Program-made: the position numbers and the translations under genes | Assembly (NCBI RefSeq): GCF_022345965.1 | Contig: NZ_JAKRMU010000006.1 | Location: 103,601 to 167,600 of the forward strand | Direction: 5' to 3' | Length of the DNA stretch: 64,000 nt | Source of the DNA: Corynebacterium sp. ACRQK | GTDB lineage: Bacteria > Actinomycetota > Actinomycetes > Mycobacteriales > Mycobacteriaceae | Notes under the pieces: generated by a model | The model's database searches: none | Told to the model about the DNA's origin: nothing | Seen by the model: only the letters and a program-made list of their open reading frames with translations | Shown here: one piece after another, positions 17,682 to 25,136 of the stretch | Layout: the number at the start of each line of letters is the position of its first letter | How positions within the stretch are numbered: position 1 is the stretch's first letter

Positions 17682-20600
17682 ATGACTAACGGCAGCAATG
17701 AAGACAATTCCTACCGCTACACCCCTGGGCTTGCGGCCAAGATCGAGGCCAAGTGGCAGAAGCACTGGGCCGACAACGGCACTTTTAATGCCCCGAACCC
17801 GACGGGCGATCTGGCGGAGCCGGGCGCGGAGCTGCCGGAAGACCGCAAGTTTATCCAGGACATGTTCCCCTACCCATCGGGAGTGGGCCTGCACGTGGGC
17901 CACCCGCTGGGTTACATCGGCACGGACGTGTTTGCGCGCTTCCACCGCATGAAGGGTGCGAATGTGCTGCATACGCTGGGTTACGATGCGTTCGGCCTGC
18001 CCGCCGAGCAGTATGCGGTGCAGACAGGCACCCACCCGCGCACCACCACCATGGCCAACATTGCCAACATGGAGCGCCAGCTGGGCCGCCTGGGCCTGGG
18101 CCACGACAAGCGCCGCAGCTTCGCCACCACGGATACGGATTATTACCGCTGGACGCAGTGGATTTTCCTGCAGATTTACAACTCCTGGTTCGACCCGGAG
18201 GCCAAGAACGCCAACGGCACCTTGGGCAAGGCCCGCCCGATTAAGGAGCTGGAGGAGAAGCTCGCTGCCGAGCGAGCCGACTGGGCGGACCTGAGTGCTG
18301 CCGAGAAGCAGGAGATCCTGGATAGCTACCGCTTGGTCTATCGCTCGAACTCGACGGTGAACTGGTGCCCCGGCCTGGGCACCGTGCTGGCGAACGAGGA
18401 GGTCACGGCGGAGGGCCGCTCCGAGCGCGGCAACTTCCCCGTCTTCCGCAAAAACCTGCAGCAGTGGATGATGCGCATCACCGCGTACTCCGACCGCCTG
18501 ATCGACGACCTGGAGTACCTGGACTGGCCGGAAAAAGTGAAGTCCATGCAGCGCAACTGGATCGGCCGGTCCCGCGGCGCGGAGGTCACGTTCGACTGCC
18601 TGGGTCACAACATTGACGTGTTCACCACGCGCCCGGACACGCTGTTCGGTGCGACGTACATGGTGCTGGCCCCGGAGCACGAGCTGGTGGATACGCTCGT
18701 CGCGCAGTCCGGTGGTTCTTCTGCGGGTAGTGACGCCTACACGGATGTCGACCCACGGTGGACTTACGGCCAGTCGACTCCGGCTGCTGCAGTGGAGGCT
18801 TACCGGGCGGCCATTGCCGCTAAGTCGGACCTGGAGCGTCAGGAGAACAAGGAGAAGACGGGCGTTTTCCTGGGCGTTTACGCCACTAACCCGGTGAACG
18901 GTGCGCAGGTACCGGTCTTCATCGCTGATTACGTGCTGACGGGCTACGGCACCGGCGCGATCATGGCTGTGCCGGCGCACGATAACCGCGACTTTGAGTT
19001 CGCCACCGAGTTCGGGCTGCCGATCGTGCCGGTGCTGGCGCCGGAGGGCGCTGGTGAAGGTGAGAGCGCCGAGCTCACCGAGGCTTTCCCCGAGGACGGC
19101 CCGCACATCAACTCCAACAACTCCGACGGCCTGGAGCTCAACGGTTTGGGCAAGGCGGAGGCCATCGACAAGGCCATCGAATGGCTGGAATCCAAGGGCG
19201 CCGGCAGCGGCAACATCCAGTACAAGCTGCGCGACTGGCTGTTCGCCCGCCAGCGCTACTGGGGCGAGCCCTTCCCCATCGTCTACGACGAAAACGGCAT
19301 GGCCCACGGCCTGCCGGAGGAGACGCTCCCCGTCGAGCTGCCCGAAGTGGAGGACTACAAGCCCGTCAGCTTCGACCCGGATGATAAGGACTCCGCCCCC
19401 CAGCCCCCGCTGGCCAAGGCCAAGGAGTGGGTCGAGGTCACCCTGGACCTCGGCGACGGTGAAAAGACTTACTACCGCGACACCAACGTCATGCCGCAGT
19501 GGGCTGGTTCCTCCTGGTACCAGCTGCGTTACATCGACCCGAACAACGACAACGCCCTGGTAGACATCGAAAACGAACGCTATTGGGTCGGTCCGCGCGA
19601 AGGCCGCCCCTCCGGCGGCGTGGACCTGTACGTCGGCGGCGTGGAGCACGCCGTGCTGCACCTGCTGTACGCCCGTTTCTGGCACAAGGTGCTGTTCGAC
19701 CTGGGAGTAGTCTCCAGCTTCGAGCCCTACTACCGCCTCTACAACCAGGGCTACATCCAGGCCTACGCCTACACGGACTCCCGCGGCGTGTACGTCCCCG
19801 CGGAGGAGGTCACCGAACGCGACGGTAAGTTCTTCTGGGTTCGCGAGGCCGATGAGGCTGAGGGCGTCACGAAGGAAGAAGAAGTATTCCAGGAATACGG
19901 CAAGATGGGTAAGTCCCTCAAGAACGCGGTCTCGCCCGACGAAATCTGCGACGACTACGGTGCGGACACCCTGCGCGTGTACGAGATGGCGATGGGGCCG
20001 CTCGACACGTCGCGGCCGTGGGCGACGAAGGACGTGGTCGGTGCGCAGCGATTCCTGCAGCGCGCGTGGCGCCTCGCCGTCGACGAGAACACGGGTAAGG
20101 GCTCTGTGAGCGATGACGCCCTCACGGATGACGACCTAAAGGCCCTGCACAGGACCATCGCGGGGGTTCACGAAAACTATGCAGAGCTGCGCGACAACAC
20201 GGCCGTGGCGAAGCTGATCGAGTACGTGAACTACCTGACGAAGACCTACTCCGCCGGGCCGGCTCCGCGGGCAGCCGTGGAACCGCTAGTGCAGATGCTG
20301 TCGCCGGTGGCGCCGCACATCGCCGAGGAGATGTGGGAGATCCTGGGCCACTCCGAGGGCATCACTTATGAGCGCTTCCCCGAGTGGGACGAGAAGTGGC
20401 TGGTGGATGACACTATCGAGCTGCCTGTGCAGGTGATGGGCAAGCTGCGTGGTCGCATCAACGTGGCGACCGATGCGTCGCGGGAGGACATCGAGGCTGC
20501 TGCGCTGGAGGAGCCGAATGTCGCTTCGCACATCGAGGGCAAGACGGTGGCGAAGATCATCGTGGTGCCGGGCAAGATGGTGAACATCGTCGCGAAGTAG
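17682..20600 (+). CDS. leuS: Leucyl-tRNA synthetase
   Basis: 972 residues, class I synthetase that charges tRNA-Leu. The HIGH-type motif appears as HVGH in [14 protein letters not shown] (~64-77) and the KMSKS loop as KMGKS near 740. The CP1 editing insert spans roughly 240-450, and a zinc-free actinobacterial architecture with longer insertions explains the length over the ~860 residues of E. coli. Acidic [12 protein letters not shown] just before the KMGKS loop is encoded by a near-match to the dispersed motif. Start chosen at the ATG 8 nt after the -10 box. Confidence 0.96.
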   Translation: MTNGSNEDNSYRYTPGLAAKIEAKWQKHWADNGTFNAPNPTGDLAEPGAELPEDRKFIQDMFPYPSGVGLHVGHPLGYIGTDVFARFHRMKGANVLHTLGYDAFGLPAEQYAVQTGTHPRTTTMANIANMERQLGRLGLGHDKRRSFATTDTDYYRWTQWIFLQIYNSWFDPEAKNANGTLGKARPIKELEEKLAAERADWADLSAAEKQEILDSYRLVYRSNSTVNWCPGLGTVLANEEVTAEGRSERGNFPVFRKNLQQWMMRITAYSDRLIDDLEYLDWPEKVKSMQRNWIGRSRGAEVTFDCLGHNIDVFTTRPDTLFGATYMVLAPEHELVDTLVAQSGGSSAGSDAYTDVDPRWTYGQSTPAAAVEAYRAAIAAKSDLERQENKEKTGVFLGVYATNPVNGAQVPVFIADYVLTGYGTGAIMAVPAHDNRDFEFATEFGLPIVPVLAPEGAGEGESAELTEAFPEDGPHINSNNSDGLELNGLGKAEAIDKAIEWLESKGAGSGNIQYKLRDWLFARQRYWGEPFPIVYDENGMAHGLPEETLPVELPEVEDYKPVSFDPDDKDSAPQPPLAKAKEWVEVTLDLGDGEKTYYRDTNVMPQWAGSSWYQLRYIDPNNDNALVDIENERYWVGPREGRPSGGVDLYVGGVEHAVLHLLYARFWHKVLFDLGVVSSFEPYYRLYNQGYIQAYAYTDSRGVYVPAEEVTERDGKFFWVREADEAEGVTKEEEVFQEYGKMGKSLKNAVSPDEICDDYGADTLRVYEMAMGPLDTSRPWATKDVVGAQRFLQRAWRLAVDENTGKGSVSDDALTDDDLKALHRTIAGVHENYAELRDNTAVAKLIEYVNYLTKTYSAGPAPRAAVEPLVQMLSPVAPHIAEEMWEILGHSEGITYERFPEWDEKWLVDDTIELPVQVMGKLRGRINVATDASREDIEAAALEEPNVASHIEGKTVAKIIVVPGKMVNIVAK

Positions 20601-20668
20601 CGGCCGGGCGGGGGCGCTGGCGCGTGCTGGTGCGGCCGGGCTGCAGTTTTCCTTTTTCCGGCGGCGCG

Positions 20669-20743
20669 TTGGCGCCGGCTGCCGCGTGGGGCTTTGGCGC
20701 CGGCTGCCGCGTGGGGCTTTGGCGCCGGCTGCCGCGTGGAGCG
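20669..20743 (+). repeat. Three tandem 25-bp repeats after leuS
   Basis: Unit TTGGCGCCGGCTGCCGCGTG plus five bases, at 20669-20693, 20694-20718 and 20719-20743, the third slightly diverged. Each contains the GGCGCC palindrome. Non-coding; could be a replication-slippage array or part of the leuS 3' region. Confidence 0.75.
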
Positions 20744-20971
20744 TTCCTGCTGCCGGGAGGCCACTGCAGGTGCTGCTCGATCGGCGTTCTCCTTTTCTCG
20801 GCGGCGCGGTGGGTTCGCGAGCGCACTCATTACAGTTGCGGACGTAAGTCGCGGATCTTTGAGGCACTGAATCGAACTAACATGTGAATTCATACAGCTG
20901 AAACGTCACAGTGACGCTCCTGAAAAGTTAGAACTGAAAAATTTCTGGCGATGTGGTGGGCCGCTCGAGGG
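20744..20971. other. Non-coding spacer after leuS repeats
   Basis: No supportable gene. GC content falls toward the right. The CGTCACAGTGACG palindrome near 20905 is the only clear local symmetry. Confidence 0.4.
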
Positions 20972-21088
20972 GGATTGTCCCAAATCTTCCACTCTACTTT
21001 TATAAGTTTCTATTTTCGCAGGTCAAAAGCCTGCGGATTCTGTGCTTCACAGTTGCTACCAGCCGAAAGTGGAAGATTTGGGACATCC
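20972..21088. repeat. Element bounded by 18-bp perfect inverted repeats
   Basis: TGTCCCAAATCTTCCACT at 20976-20993 is perfectly complementary to 21068-21085, and with one bulged T the arms extend to 22 bp. The ~74-bp interior is AT-rich and holds a second hairpin (CGCAGG/CCTGCG). It has the shape of a small MITE-like element or a long hairpin RNA. No transposase is present. Confidence 0.6.
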
Positions 21089-21136
21089 AGGTGCGGGGTT
21101 GGTGGAGACGAGGCGGAGTTTGGAGGACTAGTGGAA

Positions 21137-21733
21137 CTAGAGGTTGTGGTCGAGGAGCAAATACGCGCCGACCGACGTGATCCAAGCCATGCAGAATGGC
21201 ATGATGAACCAGATCACTGCTACCCATGGGCGCCACCGCTGGTGGTTCTTCCACTTGTAGTAGGTGATGAAAGCAGATCCGAACAGCCCAAAGAACGCCA
21301 CGGAAGTGGGAACTATAGCGAACAGCAGCTGGAAAGTCCGGCTGCACAGTTGTGCGGAGGAATCTGCATCGCAGTAGGGGCCGCCGATGACTTTGGAGGA
21401 AATCCAAATCAGGATCGCCGACAAGGTGGTGGCCACGATCACGCCAGCGAAGAACCAAATCGCCTGGCGAGTGGACTTATTGTTGCGCTCGAGGCGGAGC
21501 AACGGGTCGGCCTCGTAGTCCAGCTCGGTGGGGGCGCTGGGACGATCCAGCTCGGATAATTCGAGGTGGGAGTTGTCGGAATAGGAGCCTGCGGGGCGGG
21601 AGCCGCCGAGAGTGGAGCCGTCGGGTGAGGAGGCGCCTGGCTGGGAGCCTGCGGGCGACGAGCCCTCGGGCTGGGAGGAAGAATCCGGGTTATCAGCAGG
21701 TGAAGGGCCATTGTTCAAACCATCATTGCTCAT
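21137..21733 (-). CDS. Hypothetical three-helix membrane protein
   Basis: 198 residues. Residues 1-70 are a Ser/Pro/Gly/Asp-rich disordered region. Then come three hydrophobic helices (IWFFAGVIVATTLSAILIWI, FQLLFAIVPTSVAFFGLFGSA and WVAVIWFIMPFCMAWITSVGAY). Two cysteines (YCDADSSAQLC) sit in the loop after the first helix. I do not recognise the family. It is 266 bp from the next minus-strand gene and has no clear operon partner. Confidence 0.65.
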   Translation of the reverse strand: MSNDGLNNGPSPADNPDSSSQPEGSSPAGSQPGASSPDGSTLGGSRPAGSYSDNSHLELSELDRPSAPTELDYEADPLLRLERNNKSTRQAIWFFAGVIVATTLSAILIWISSKVIGGPYCDADSSAQLCSRTFQLLFAIVPTSVAFFGLFGSAFITYYKWKNHQRWRPWVAVIWFIMPFCMAWITSVGAYLLLDHNL

Positions 21734-21852
21734 AATGACCTCAAATCTACACCCGTCGGTGCCTAATCAGAACCCGCGCGGGCGCGGCCGCTGCGCGTTG
21801 GGCGGCCAAGCGCGACGCGCAGCGAAGCGAAATCTTCGGCGTATCGGCACGC

Positions 21853-21969
21853 GGCGTGTAGCGCGGCGGGGTGGCACGCAGCTTGGCGCATGTAGCGCGG
21901 CGGAGAGCGTTTAGAGTGCGGAAAGCGCGTCGCGCGAACGGTGTGGCGCATGTAGCGCGGGCGGTGGGA
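21853..21969 (+). repeat. Three dispersed copies of a TGTAGCGCGG repeat
   Basis: TGTAGCGCGG occurs at about 21857, 21891 and 21951; the last two are embedded in GGCGCATGTAGCGCGG exactly 60 bp apart. The region is non-coding and lies between two minus-strand genes. Confidence 0.5.
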
Positions 21970-21999
21970 GCACCGCCGCTCCGGGCACTGGACAGCGCG

Positions 22000-22929
22000 C
22001 TAGACGGTGCTCAGCAGGACCGGCACCGGACTGTGCCGCAGAATCTGGTTCGTCGACGGGCCAATGAACACGCGGTGGAAACCACCCAGCGTGCTGGAAC
22101 CCATCACCAGCAGATCGCCCTTCTTCCACTTCAGGGCGTTGATCGCGCCGGACCAGCCGTAGCCGCTGCCGACCTCCATCTGCACGGTCAGGTCGCTGTG
22201 CCTGTTCAGGGCACGGTCCCGGCCCCGGTCCAGCAGCGCCAGCGCCTGCTCACGCCACTCGACCATCATGTCCGAGTTGTCGATGAACTCCGTCTCCGTC
22301 GGGTACATTGTCGCCCCGCGCGGGCTAAACGCCACCAGACGCAGCGGAACATTCCAACGGTGCGCCAGGTCGGCGGCGCGGCGTAGAGCCTCGTGCGACT
22401 GGTCGGTGTCGATGTAGCTGCAATTGACCCTGGTGACGCCACGTTTCGACAGCTTCGGCGTCCGCGGAGCCAGCAGTAGTGGCAGCGGGGCGTAGTGCAG
22501 CAGAGCATCCGCCGTCGAGCCGATTCGGAAGCGAGAATGCGGCGCAGCGGGGTGGGAGCCCAAGATCATCATGTCGGCGTTGAACTCGGCGGCGGCGTCA
22601 ATAAGAGCCTTCGTTTCCGAGTGATCAACAGTGACGGTAGAGGGCTCGTCGGCGTCTAGCATCTGCTCCGGCAGCTTGGCCAGAGCGAGAGCCTTCTGCG
22701 CGGCGGAGGATACGGCCTCGGATTCCTTTTCGATCCACTCCGAGTAGCTATCGAACTCCAGCTCCGGCTGCGCCGTCCAGGAGCGCGAGATGACCGTGGC
22801 GGTGCGCAGGGCGATGGTTTCCGTGCGGGCGATCCAGGCGGCGACCTGTGCGGCTTCGTCACCTGCAGATTCGGGGCGCCACGTGAGGAGTAGACGGAGG
22901 GGGTTGACGGGCTTGGGGGTGTTGCTCAA
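22000..22929 (-). CDS. Universal stress protein with two UspA domains
   Basis: 309 residues, two Usp domains in tandem (~10-150 and ~160-309). Each ends with the ATP-binding pattern G-x2-G-x9-G(S/T)-like: GSHPAAPHSRFRIGST in the first and GSSTLGGFHRVFIGPST in the second. Tandem Usp proteins are common in mycolata, and their targets are usually unknown. It lies 25 nt downstream of the MarR-type gene on the same strand, so both may be one transcript. Confidence 0.88.
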   Translation of the reverse strand: MSNTPKPVNPLRLLLTWRPESAGDEAAQVAAWIARTETIALRTATVISRSWTAQPELEFDSYSEWIEKESEAVSSAAQKALALAKLPEQMLDADEPSTVTVDHSETKALIDAAAEFNADMMILGSHPAAPHSRFRIGSTADALLHYAPLPLLLAPRTPKLSKRGVTRVNCSYIDTDQSHEALRRAADLAHRWNVPLRLVAFSPRGATMYPTETEFIDNSDMMVEWREQALALLDRGRDRALNRHSDLTVQMEVGSGYGWSGAINALKWKKGDLLVMGSSTLGGFHRVFIGPSTNQILRHSPVPVLLSTV

Positions 22930-22954
22930 GGAAGATTGCTCGCTAGCTCCAGCT

Positions 22955-23422
22955 CTAGTGCTGGTCGTTGTTCAGCTTTGCCTCTATAGCTTCAGTGTAG
23001 CGGCGCAGAACCAGCTCGATGACAGAGGTAGCGTCTGCAACTTCCTTGAGTTCTTCCTCGCTGAGACTGTCCAGCATGCTGGCCAGCTGCTCGGCGCGTT
23101 CGTCGCCCAGGCGGCGGAGCTCCTCGCGACCCTTGTCGGTGAGGGCGACGCTCACACCGCGGCGGTCGGAGGTGTCGCGCACGCGGGTGACCAGTTCCAT
23201 CGTCTCCAGCTGGTTGACCGCGTTGGAGGCGGTGGGCATGCGGATCGTCTCAGTCGCCGCGATCTGGCTGATGCGCATTGGGCCGTTTTCCTCGAGAATC
23301 ATGAGGATCGACAGTTGCGCCATGCTGATGTGCGAGCTCTCCGTTTGGCGGAAGTACAGCAGGTACAGACGCGTCAACGGGAGGCGTAGTTTCTTGGCAA
23401 TTTCGAGAGATGTGGAAGCCAT
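22955..23422 (-). CDS. MarR family transcriptional regulator
   Basis: 155 residues. A winged helix with MRISQIAATETIRMPTASNAVNQLE as the recognition region and the DTSDRRGVSVALTDKGREEL wing identifies the MarR family. The ATG at 23422 was chosen because TATTTT ends 7 nt before it; an upstream in-frame start would add 13 residues outside the domain. Immediately upstream of the universal stress gene, whose expression it may control. Confidence 0.85.
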   Translation of the reverse strand: MASTSLEIAKKLRLPLTRLYLLYFRQTESSHISMAQLSILMILEENGPMRISQIAATETIRMPTASNAVNQLETMELVTRVRDTSDRRGVSVALTDKGREELRRLGDERAEQLASMLDSLSEEELKEVADATSVIELVLRRYTEAIEAKLNNDQH

Positions 23423-23435
23423 AGGTACTAAAATA
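23423..23435 (-). promoter_or_regulatory. Leaderless-type -10 (TATTTT) for MarR gene
   Basis: TATTTT at 23435-23430 on the minus strand, 7 nt before the ATG at 23422. Confidence 0.4.
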
Positions 23436-23512
23436 CAACAGTTTTGCAAGTAAATGCTCATGAGGGTCGCCTAGTACGGCTGTTTTGCCCCCACGCTCCC
23501 CGTGCCCAGCGC

Positions 23513-24604
23513 TTAAGCGCCGTTGATGAACTCTTCCAGCTGCGCGCGGGCGACGTCGTCCGGTAGCTGCGTCGGCGGGGACTTCATCAGGTAGCTGGAG
23601 GCCGCCTCAACCGGGCCGGCCACTCCCCTGTCCAGCGCGATCTTCGCGGCGCGCACTGCGTCGATGATGATGCCCGCGGAGTTCGGGGAGTCCCAGACCT
23701 CCAGCTTGTACTCCAGGTTCAGCGGCACTTCGCCGAAGGCGGAGCCCTCCAGGCGGACGTATGCCCACTTGCGGTCGTCCAGCCACTCCACGTAGTCGGA
23801 CGGGCCGATGTGGACGTTGCGGTCGTGGACCCTGCCGGCCAGCGGGCTTTCCTGCAGGTTGGAGGTCACGGCCTGGGTCTTGGAGATCTTCTTGGATTCC
23901 AGGCGGTCGCGGTCCAGCATGTTCTTGAAGTCCATGTTGCCGCCGACGTTCAGTTGCATGGTGCGTTCCAGGCGCACGCCGCGCTCCTCGAAGAGGCGGG
24001 CCAGCACGCGGTGGGTGATGGTCGCGCCGACCTGGGATTTGATGTCGTCGCCGACGATCGGCAGGCCGGCTGCGCGGAACTTTTCGGCCCACTCTGGGTC
24101 GGAGGCGATGAATACCGGCAGGGCGTTGACGAAGGCGCAGCCTGCGTCGATGGCACACTGCGCGTAGAAGCGGTCGGCCTCTTCGGAGCCGACGGGCAGG
24201 TAGCTGACCAGCACGTCCACGTTGGCGTCGCGCAGAGCCTGTGGCACGTCGACGGGCTCCGCGTCGGATTCGGTGATGCTTTCCTGGTAGTGGCGGCCGA
24301 GGCCGTCGAAGGTGTGGCCGCGCTGCACGGTCACGCCGGTGTGCGGTACGTCGGCGATCTTGATGGTGCAGTTCATGCCCGCATCGATGGCTTCGGAAAC
24401 GTCCTTGCCTACCTTGTCGGCGTCCACGTCGAAGGCGGCGGTCACGTGCACGTCGCCGACCGAGTAGGGGCCGAACTGGGTGTGCATGAGGCCGGGGACG
24501 TTCTCGGTCGCGGCGGCGTCGGAATACAGGTGAATTCCCTGGATCAGTGAGGTCGCGCAGTTGCCGAGACCCACGATTGCGATGTTGCAGGTATTAGATG
24601 TCAT
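23513..24604 (-). CDS. ino1: Inositol-3-phosphate synthase
   Basis: 363 residues, actinobacterial MIPS. It converts glucose-6-phosphate to inositol-3-phosphate, the entry to phosphatidylinositol, PIMs, lipoglycans and mycothiol. An N-terminal Rossmann segment ([13 protein letters not shown], ~11-23), [19 protein letters not shown] and [14 protein letters not shown] with the conserved lysines of the NAD- and substrate-binding site are present. Full length for the family. The ATG lies 7 nt after TAGCGT. Expression may be set by the direct repeats upstream; in C. glutamicum the LacI-type regulator IpsA controls ino1. Confidence 0.95.
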   Translation of the reverse strand: MTSNTCNIAIVGLGNCATSLIQGIHLYSDAAATENVPGLMHTQFGPYSVGDVHVTAAFDVDADKVGKDVSEAIDAGMNCTIKIADVPHTGVTVQRGHTFDGLGRHYQESITESDAEPVDVPQALRDANVDVLVSYLPVGSEEADRFYAQCAIDAGCAFVNALPVFIASDPEWAEKFRAAGLPIVGDDIKSQVGATITHRVLARLFEERGVRLERTMQLNVGGNMDFKNMLDRDRLESKKISKTQAVTSNLQESPLAGRVHDRNVHIGPSDYVEWLDDRKWAYVRLEGSAFGEVPLNLEYKLEVWDSPNSAGIIIDAVRAAKIALDRGVAGPVEAASSYLMKSPPTQLPDDVARAQLEEFINGA

Positions 24605-24617
24605 GCGGTCAACGCTA
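24605..24617 (-). promoter_or_regulatory. Leaderless-type -10 (TAGCGT) for ino1
   Basis: TAGCGT at 24617-24612 on the minus strand, 7 nt before the ino1 ATG. Confidence 0.45.
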
Positions 24618-24652
24618 GGTCTTGGCTTGGTGAAAACCGCTCTTCGTCGGCA

Positions 24653-24690
24653 GGTTTACCGATCAAGCCGGGTTGGTTTATCGATCAAGC
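24653..24690. promoter_or_regulatory. 16-bp direct repeat in the ino1/DUF5318 divergent region
   Basis: GGTTTACCGATCAAGC (24653-24668) and GGTTTATCGATCAAGC (24675-24690) differ at one base and start 22 bp apart, two helical turns. They lie 35-75 bp upstream of the ino1 -10 box, a place for an activator such as IpsA. Assignment to IpsA is inference. Confidence 0.5.
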
Positions 24691-24722
24691 TCGCGCGCGG
24701 TGGGGGTTGTCCGGGCCGTGTT

Positions 24723-24734
24723 TAGAATGTGGGT
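24723..24734 (+). promoter_or_regulatory. Leaderless-type -10 (TAGAAT) for DUF5318 gene
   Basis: TAGAAT at 24723-24728, 6 nt before GTG 24735. An in-frame GTG at 24729 touches the -10 box and so is unlikely to be transcribed as a start. Confidence 0.45.
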
Positions 24735-25136
24735 GTGTCGATTTCGCGAAAGGCTATTGATAGGTCACTCGATCGCCGTCGCACTCTTTCTCGGGTGCGC
24801 GGGGTCGAGGGCTTTGTTGGTGACGCCACCCCGCGGCTCCTTTCGTCCGCGGAGGTTCTAGGTCAGGCAGTCGACCGCCCGTGTCCGGTGTGCGGAAGGC
24901 ATGATTTAAGGGAAACGCAGTGGATTCACGGCGATGTATTAGGTGAAAAGTCGGGTACAGCGCGTAGTGTTAGAGAGATCAATGGTGTTATTGATGCGCT
25001 AGTGAATGTGCAACAGGATGCTGAGTTCTCGATACACACCGTTGAAGTGTGCATGAAATGTAGATGGAATCACTTGATCCGAGAAGAGCTGATCGGGATC
25101 ACGATCGACAATCAGGAGACTCGTCTAGTTGAGTAG
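24735..25136 (+). CDS. DUF5318 zinc-ribbon-like protein
   Basis: 133 residues. Matches the small actinobacterial DUF5318 family next to ponA (M. tuberculosis Rv0049). Two Cys pairs, CPVCG (~54-58) and CMKC near the end in VEVCMKCRWNHLI, would bind one zinc. The N-terminal RKAIDRSLDRRRTLSRVRG helix is basic. Function unknown; conserved linkage to ponA suggests a cell-wall or division role. Its stop overlaps the TTG start of ponA by 8 nt. Confidence 0.8.
   Translation: MSISRKAIDRSLDRRRTLSRVRGVEGFVGDATPRLLSSAEVLGQAVDRPCPVCGRHDLRETQWIHGDVLGEKSGTARSVREINGVIDALVNVQQDAEFSIHTVEVCMKCRWNHLIREELIGITIDNQETRLVE

Noticed and set aside
17667..19685. Minus-strand open frame of 672 codons
   Set aside because: It is fully antisense to leuS, whose protein is well conserved; the frame arises from high GC at third codon positions.
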